A stretch of DNA of 10,883 nucleotides, taken from contig JALVZP010000117.1 of assembly GCA_027037575.1 (NCBI GenBank), positions 1 to 10,883 of the forward strand, in the 5' to 3' direction. The notes beneath the pieces were generated by a model. The model did not search any database and had not been told where the DNA came from. It saw only the letters and a list, made by a program, of their open reading frames with translations. The translations under genes and the position numbers were made by a program. This DNA is from Desulfobacterales bacterium. Its GTDB lineage: Bacteria; Desulfobacterota; DSM-4660; Desulfatiglandales; JALVZP01. Positions 6,957 to 10,883 of this stretch are shown piece by piece. The first letter of the stretch is position 1; each line of letters opens with the position of its first letter.

Positions 6957-8010
6957 AGAGATAGGTAAAATAAGACCTATTTCAGATAAATGGATTATTA
7001 AAGCAAGGAAGAGGTTAGATAGCCTTGTAAAACCAAAGGGAAGTCTTGGAAGGCTTGAGGAGATAGCAGAAAAGATTGTTGCAATAAAAGAGGAGGAGAG
7101 ACCAAGGTTAGATAAGAAGGCAATTTTTGTATTTGCATCAGATCATGGTGTTGTAGAAGAAGGAATAAGTGCATATCCTCAGGATGTAACAAAAGGGATG
7201 GTAAAGAATTTTTTAAGAGGGGTTGCAGGGATAAATGTCTTGGCAAGGGCAGCAGGTGCAGATGTATATGTGGTGGACATTGGGGTAAAGGGGGATATAG
7301 ATGAAGAAAGTCCTTACTTTCTGAACAGGAAGATAAGGAATGGGACAGGAAATATCCTAAAAGGGCCTGCAATGAGTTTGGAGGAGGCAGAAAAGGCAAT
7401 CTGCGTTGGAATAGAGATTGCTGATATGGCAAAAGAAAATGGGATTGACATGATTGCTGGAGGAGATATGGGTATAGGAAATACTACAGCTTCTTCAGCA
7501 ATATTCTGTTCCCTTTTAGGATGTGATCCAGAAGATGTTGTTGGGAGGGGGACAGGGATAGATGATGAAAGGTTGAAGAAGAAAAAGGAGGTCGTAAAAA
7601 GGGTATTAGAAAGGAATAGGGAGGCAATAGAGAGGGGAGATCCAATAGAGATACTTTCACTTATGGGAGGTTTTGAGATTGCAGGCATATGCGGACTATT
7701 TCTTGGAGGAGCAAAGAATAGGCAAATTCTCCTTGCAGATGGATTTATTTCCTGTGCAGGTGCACTCCTTGCGATGAAGATAAGGCCAGAGGTAAGAGAT
7801 TATCTCTTCTTTTCCCATTGTTCAGCAGAGAAGGGACACAGACTCTTTTTTGAAAAGATAAAGGAAAGACCAATACTTGAGTTTGATATGAGGCTTGGTG
7901 AAGGAACAGGTTCAGCCATTGCCATGCACATAATTGATTGTGCAATAAGGGTGTATAACGAGATGGCCACATTCGAAGAGGTTGGTATCCAACCTGGACA
8001 TAAAGTTTAG
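6922..8010 (+). CDS. cobT: Nicotinate-nucleotide--dimethylbenzimidazole phosphoribosyltransferase
   Basis: Transfers phosphoribose from nicotinate mononucleotide to the lower-ligand base, giving alpha-ribazole phosphate for the cobalamin nucleotide loop. From the ATG at 6922 the protein is 362 residues, close to the family norm. Visible family motifs are VKPKGSLGRLE (36-46), FASDHGV (71-77), SAYPQDVT (83-90), GVAGINVLARAAGA (100-113), AGGDMGIGNTTA (179-190) and, near the end, RLGEGTGSAIAMHI, in which Glu327 corresponds to the catalytic glutamate of the Salmonella enzyme. The start is uncertain: in-frame ATGs at 6862, 6892, 6910 and 6922 and a TTG at 6931 are all open. Alignment with the CobT N terminus favours 6922 or 6931, and GGGAAG at 6916 would suit 6931. 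Either way the gene begins inside the radical SAM gene. The preferred lower-ligand base cannot be told from sequence. Confidence 0.94.
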   Translation: MRQLKHSDWLHKEIGKIRPISDKWIIKARKRLDSLVKPKGSLGRLEEIAEKIVAIKEEERPRLDKKAIFVFASDHGVVEEGISAYPQDVTKGMVKNFLRGVAGINVLARAAGADVYVVDIGVKGDIDEESPYFLNRKIRNGTGNILKGPAMSLEEAEKAICVGIEIADMAKENGIDMIAGGDMGIGNTTASSAIFCSLLGCDPEDVVGRGTGIDDERLKKKKEVVKRVLERNREAIERGDPIEILSLMGGFEIAGICGLFLGGAKNRQILLADGFISCAGALLAMKIRPEVRDYLFFSHCSAEKGHRLFFEKIKERPILEFDMRLGEGTGSAIAMHIIDCAIRVYNEMATFEEVGIQPGHKV

Positions 8011-8736
8011 ATGAAAGGCTTCATCTCTGCACTTCAGTTTCTCACCATAATTAAAATAAGGAAAGTAGAACCAGATCTTTCAGGATCCCTTTATTGGTTT
8101 TCAGTAGTTGGATTGATCATAGGATTTCTTTTATGCTTCACTTACAGGATGTGGAACCTTCTTTCTCTTCCCAAGTGGAATTCTGGATTGGCAATAATTA
8201 TAGTATTTCTTGAGATAATCATAACAGGTGCACTCCACTTAGATGGACTTTCAGATTGGGCAGACTCCCTTGGTGCATATGATAGAGAGAAGAAGCTTGA
8301 GATAATGAGAGATTCTAATATTGGTGTCCTTGGCGGAATTGCCATAGTCTTTTCTATATTATTTAGGCTGATATCTACCTATAGGATAATCTCCTTGAAT
8401 AAAGTCAACTGCATCCTGATCGTTCCTTCTATTTCAAGGGCAATGATGGTAGAGATGTGTGTAACTATGCCTTATGCAAGAGAAAATGGGAAAGGAAAAG
8501 GATTTGTTCAGGGTGCAGAAAATAAACATAGATTGGCTTCTATTTTTATAGGAGTGGTATTTTCTTTTCTATTTTACCAAATAAGAGGCCTGATCCTTTT
8601 TTCCCTGGGCTATCTTATAACCCTTTTTCTAAAATGGAGATTCAGAAGAACCTTCTCTGGGATAACAGGTGATCTCATAGGAGCAACAAATGAAATTGTC
8701 ACCATACTTCTTCTTTTTTTAGGTGCTATGATATGA
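8011..8736 (+). CDS. cobS: Adenosylcobinamide-GDP ribazoletransferase (cobalamin synthase)
   Basis: Integral membrane enzyme that joins adenosylcobinamide-GDP to alpha-ribazole (or its phosphate) at the last step of cobalamin assembly. The 241-residue length is normal. It has several hydrophobic segments (about 27-46, 58-76, 104-124, 172-206 and 226-241). The family motif HLDGLSDWADSLGAYDREKK (76-95) carries the conserved acidic residues Asp78, Asp82 and Asp85, followed by MRDSNIGVLGGIAI. Later come PYARENGKGKG (154-164) and GITGDLIGATNEI (217-229), both diagnostic. The ATG directly follows the cobT stop with no gap, and the stop overlaps the next start in an ATGA, so translation is probably coupled to both neighbours. 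No clear Shine-Dalgarno sequence precedes it. Confidence 0.95.
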   Translation: MKGFISALQFLTIIKIRKVEPDLSGSLYWFSVVGLIIGFLLCFTYRMWNLLSLPKWNSGLAIIIVFLEIIITGALHLDGLSDWADSLGAYDREKKLEIMRDSNIGVLGGIAIVFSILFRLISTYRIISLNKVNCILIVPSISRAMMVEMCVTMPYARENGKGKGFVQGAENKHRLASIFIGVVFSFLFYQIRGLILFSLGYLITLFLKWRFRRTFSGITGDLIGATNEIVTILLLFLGAMI

Positions 8737-9779
8737 AGCACATACATGGGGGATCTCCTGAGTATTATTTCAAGAAATTTGGCATTCCAGAAAGGGATGT
8801 GATAGATTTTAGTGTAAACATAAATCCACTTGGCCCCCCAAGGATTGTTAAGGAGATATGGAATAGTATATTCCATAGGATCTGCTATTATCCAGAGATA
8901 GAAGGGAAGGGAGTAAAGGAGTTTTATAAGAGGAGGTTTGATATTCCAGAGGAGTTTATACTTCCTGGAAATGGTTCAACAGAGATTATTTATCTTATTG
9001 CAAGAGAGATCCCAGCAAAAAGGATACTTATCCTGAAGCCATCCTATTTTGACTATGAAAGGGCAACAATTTTAGCAGGAAAAGAGGTTAGAAGCCTATA
9101 TTTAGATCCATTTGGATGTAAAGATATAGAAAAGGAGATATCTGAAGCCTTAGTAAAAGCTGATGCAGTCTGGATAGGAAGACCAAATAATCCTATAGGA
9201 AATCTTATTCCAAAAGAGGTTATAAGGGATATATCAAAGAGGTTTCCAGAAAAATGGATAGTCTTAGATGAGGCATTTATCCAATTTTTAAGAGATTGGG
9301 AGGATGAAACACTTATCTCATCTGATATTCCAAGGAATGTCCTTGTTATACATTCCCTTACAAAGTTTTATTCGATCCCTGGAATAAGGATAGGTGCGCT
9401 TATCTCAAGACCAGAAAACATATCATTCTTTTCTTCAAAAAAGGAACCATGGACAGTAAATGTAATAGCAGAGGAGGTAGCAAGGAGGTTATCTTCCTGC
9501 ATAGAATATGAAAAGAAAAGCATATCCCTTGTTGAAAGGGAAAGGATCAGGTTGTATGAGGCGTTTTTAAGATCAGATAGGATAATTCCCATACCAGGTG
9601 TAGCAAACTTTATCCTCTGTAAATACAATGGCAATCTGGATGAATTATTAATGGATCTTCTAAAGGAAGGAATATACATAAGGGATTGCAGAAACTTTGA
9701 TGGACTTAGTGGAAACTTCTTCAGAATAGGGATAAGGATGCCAGAAGAAAATGATAGACTTATTTCAAAACTTACATAA
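8733..9779 (+). CDS. cobD: Threonine-phosphate decarboxylase, PLP-dependent (CobD type)
   Basis: Predicted to decarboxylate L-threonine O-3-phosphate to (R)-1-amino-2-propanol O-2-phosphate, the linker that CbiB attaches. The 348-residue protein is a fold-type I PLP enzyme related to HisC. It opens with HIHGGSPEYYFKKFG and DFSVNINPLGPP (25-36), the typical CobD start. Further motifs are LPGNGSTEIIYL (77-88), GRPNNPIGN (149-157), VLDEAF (177-182, Asp179 facing the PLP ring nitrogen) and HSLTKFYSIPGIRIG (207-221), in which Lys211 would form the Schiff base. FRIGIRMPEEN (330-340) contributes the substrate-binding arginine region. Histidinol-phosphate aminotransferase is the main alternative, but the N-terminal HGG/INPLG pattern and the position between cobS and cbiB favour CobD. 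The gene overlaps cobS by 4 bases and cbiB by 29. It lacks the Cys-rich C-terminal extension seen in some homologues. Confidence 0.9.
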   Translation: MKHIHGGSPEYYFKKFGIPERDVIDFSVNINPLGPPRIVKEIWNSIFHRICYYPEIEGKGVKEFYKRRFDIPEEFILPGNGSTEIIYLIAREIPAKRILILKPSYFDYERATILAGKEVRSLYLDPFGCKDIEKEISEALVKADAVWIGRPNNPIGNLIPKEVIRDISKRFPEKWIVLDEAFIQFLRDWEDETLISSDIPRNVLVIHSLTKFYSIPGIRIGALISRPENISFFSSKKEPWTVNVIAEEVARRLSSCIEYEKKSISLVERERIRLYEAFLRSDRIIPIPGVANFILCKYNGNLDELLMDLLKEGIYIRDCRNFDGLSGNFFRIGIRMPEENDRLISKLT

Positions 9780-10716
9780 TCCTCCATTTCTGCTTCTTTC
9801 TGCATTCATATTAGACCTTATCCTTGGAGACCCAGTATATAGGCTTCATCCAGTAAGGTTGATAGGAAACCTGATAGATAAGTTATATCGCCTCTTGAGA
9901 GATGCCCCATTAAACAAAAGGATCTCTGGAATCCTGATCCTATCTTCTGTCATCCTAATTTGCACATCCATATACTTTCTTATCTGCCTTATTCTTGGAA
10001 AATTCAAGTTCTTATTTGACATGTATCTCACATACTCATTTATTGCATTAAAGGATCTCTTTGATCATATACACCCAATCCTTGATGCTCTAAAAAAAGA
10101 GGATATGAATGAGGCAAGGAGGCTTTTATCTTATGTAGTTGGAAGGGATACTGAAAAGCTAAATAAAGAAGGGATAATAAGGGCATGTGTAGAGACAATA
10201 GCAGAAGGATTTGTGGATGGTTTTCTTTCTCCCATATTCTGGTTTTTTGTTGGAGCATTATTTGGCTATCCCGTCCCTTTTATGATGGGATATAAGATCA
10301 TAAATACGCTTGATTCTATGCTTGGATACAAAAGTGAGGAGCTAAGGGAGATTGGATGGGTATCAGCAAGGTGTGATGACATATTAAACTTTATTCCTGC
10401 AAGAATGTCTTTTATATTTCTCTTCTTAGGAGCTATCCTATGCAGAAAAGATGCAATAAATGCCCTTAGGATAGCACTCAGGGATAGGCTAAAACACAGC
10501 TCTCCTAATTCAGCACATCCAGAGGCATTCTTTGCTGGTGCATTAGGGATAAGACTTGGTGGCCCTACCTACTACTTTTATGGACTTGTGGATAAGCCAT
10601 GGATAGGAGATAGTAAAAATACACCCAATCTCTCGCATATAGCCGATTCTATTAAGCTGGCAAGAACAAGTTCTTTTATTACAATTTTGGCAGCTTTTTT
10701 TTTATTGACTCTCTAA
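9751..10716 (+). CDS. cbiB: Adenosylcobinamide-phosphate synthase (CbiB)
   Basis: Membrane enzyme that amidates adenosylcobyric acid with aminopropanol phosphate; called CbiB in Salmonella and CobD in Pseudomonas nomenclature, so it should not be confused with the preceding gene. The 321-residue length is usual. It contains DLILGDPVYRLHPVRLIG (22-39), YVVGRDT (128-134), ETIAEGFVDGFLSPIFW (148-164), YKIINTLDSMLGY (181-193), GWVSARCDDILNFIPAR (202-218) and SPNSAHPEAFFAGALG (251-266), all characteristic of the family. Hydrophobic segments lie near 12-26, 58-82, 160-180, 218-230 and 305-321. The ATG at 9751 overlaps the cobD 3' end by 29 bases; a later start would lose little before the first conserved motif, so the exact start is less sure than the identity. 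Confidence 0.95.
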   Translation: MIDLFQNLHNPPFLLLSAFILDLILGDPVYRLHPVRLIGNLIDKLYRLLRDAPLNKRISGILILSSVILICTSIYFLICLILGKFKFLFDMYLTYSFIALKDLFDHIHPILDALKKEDMNEARRLLSYVVGRDTEKLNKEGIIRACVETIAEGFVDGFLSPIFWFFVGALFGYPVPFMMGYKIINTLDSMLGYKSEELREIGWVSARCDDILNFIPARMSFIFLFLGAILCRKDAINALRIALRDRLKHSSPNSAHPEAFFAGALGIRLGGPTYYFYGLVDKPWIGDSKNTPNLSHIADSIKLARTSSFITILAAFFLLTL

Positions 10717-10733
10717 AAATAATTTTAATATCA
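10705..10733 (+). promoter_or_regulatory. Weak sigma-70-like promoter candidate
   Basis: TTGACT at 10705-10710 is followed after 15 bases by TAATAT (10726-10731), or after 17 bases by ATATCA (10728-10733). It straddles the cbiB stop and lies upstream of the kinase-like gene. The -35 is good, the -10 or its spacing is poor, and such matches are common in AT-rich DNA. It is reported because this is the only noticeable gap in the last part of the window and would suit a new transcription start. Confidence 0.25.
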
Positions 10734-10738
10734 ATAGA

Positions 10739-10747
10739 GAAGGAGGT
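10739..10747 (+). promoter_or_regulatory. Strong ribosome binding site of the kinase-like gene
   Basis: GAAGGAGGT lies about 8 bases before the ATG at 10755. It is of the same strong class as the sites at 5136 and 5419 and unlike the weak sites of the overlapping B12 genes, which fits independent rather than coupled translation initiation. Confidence 0.7.
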
Positions 10748-10754
10748 GGTAAAG

Positions 10755-10883
10755 ATGGGTATAATAACAGTATCGCGGGGATCATTCAGTTATGGAAAAG
10801 AGGTGGCAGAAAAGGTGGCAGAAAGGCTTGGATATGAAATTATCTCCCGTGAAAGGCTCATTGAGACATCTGCAAAGGAGTTT
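10755..10883 (+). CDS. Cytidylate kinase-like protein (3' end beyond window)
   Basis: Only the first 43 codons are present; the frame is open to the window edge. The sequence begins MGIITVSRGSFSYGKEVAE and continues KVAERLGYEIISRERLIE. This is the characteristic opening of the cytidylate-kinase-like family (PF13189): a short strand, an SRG-S-GKE phosphate-binding loop, and AERLGY leading into ISRE. That family differs from canonical Cmk, and its substrate is generally unknown. The gene follows cbiB by 38 bases and has its own strong ribosome binding site. A role in B12 metabolism is not supported by anything visible. A 12-base tandem duplication (10801-10812, 10813-10824) encodes the VAEK/VAER repeat, which is in phase and fits the family pattern. 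Confidence 0.75.
   Translation, partial: MGIITVSRGSFSYGKEVAEKVAERLGYEIISRERLIETSAKEF

Noticed and set aside
6998..7432. Antisense open frame of 144 codons opposite cobT
   Set aside because: It lies wholly opposite a well-supported CobT, is dominated by Leu, Pro, Ser and His from the complementary strand, and has no recognisable motif.
9368..9805. Antisense open frame of 145 codons opposite cobD and cbiB
   Set aside because: It is a complementary-strand shadow of two conserved genes, with no family features and no supporting gene context.
10694..10704. T-run near the end of cbiB as a terminator
   Set aside because: It lies inside the coding sequence and has no GC-rich hairpin before it.
10801..10824. 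12-base perfect tandem duplication in the kinase-like gene
   Set aside because: It is in phase and encodes VAEK/VAER, which matches the normal helix of the family, so it needs no special explanation.

Overview
This is a visibly AT-rich, gene-dense stretch in which every supported gene lies on the + strand. The genes are packed with overlaps or very short gaps, so much of the window probably forms one or two long transcription units. LolC/LolD and BamA show a Gram-negative (diderm) bacterium. The order lysS - lolC - lolD - bamA is one known from deltaproteobacteria and related phyla such as Nitrospirota. Frequent ATA (Ile) and AGA/AGG (Arg) codons and Lys-rich proteins would suit an anaerobic, possibly thermophilic member of such a group, but the sequence does not fix the taxon.

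Region 1 (1-5135) is housekeeping and envelope biogenesis. It holds the C-terminal two thirds of a class II lysyl-tRNA synthetase, a lipoprotein-release ABC permease (LolC/E type), its ATPase LolD, and the outer-membrane assembly factor BamA with five POTRA domains. lolC, lolD and bamA overlap each other.

Region 2 (5136-6956) is the most interesting part and looks like a small peptide-modification cassette. It contains an 87-residue Cys-containing protein of the TIGR04076 type and a 30-codon peptide gene with a consensus ribosome binding site, which automated callers would probably skip. A perfect 13-bp hairpin follows, and then a 457-residue radical SAM/SPASM enzyme with both complete cysteine motifs. 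The layout matches a ribosomally made peptide and its radical SAM maturase. I associate it, from memory, with the CbpA/CbpB pair predicted in silico, whose product is unknown.

Region 3 (6922-10716) is late cobalamin biosynthesis: CobT, CobS, CobD-type threonine-phosphate decarboxylase and CbiB. CobD and CbiB supply and attach the aminopropanol linker; CobT activates the lower-ligand base; CobS joins the two halves. The radical SAM gene overlaps cobT by about 35 bases, and the four B12 genes overlap or abut, so peptide cassette and B12 genes are probably co-expressed. No guanylyltransferase (CobU/CobP/CobY) is visible here.

Region 4 (10717-10883) is a short gap with a weak promoter-like sequence, a strong ribosome binding site and the first 43 codons of a cytidylate-kinase-like protein, cut by the window end.
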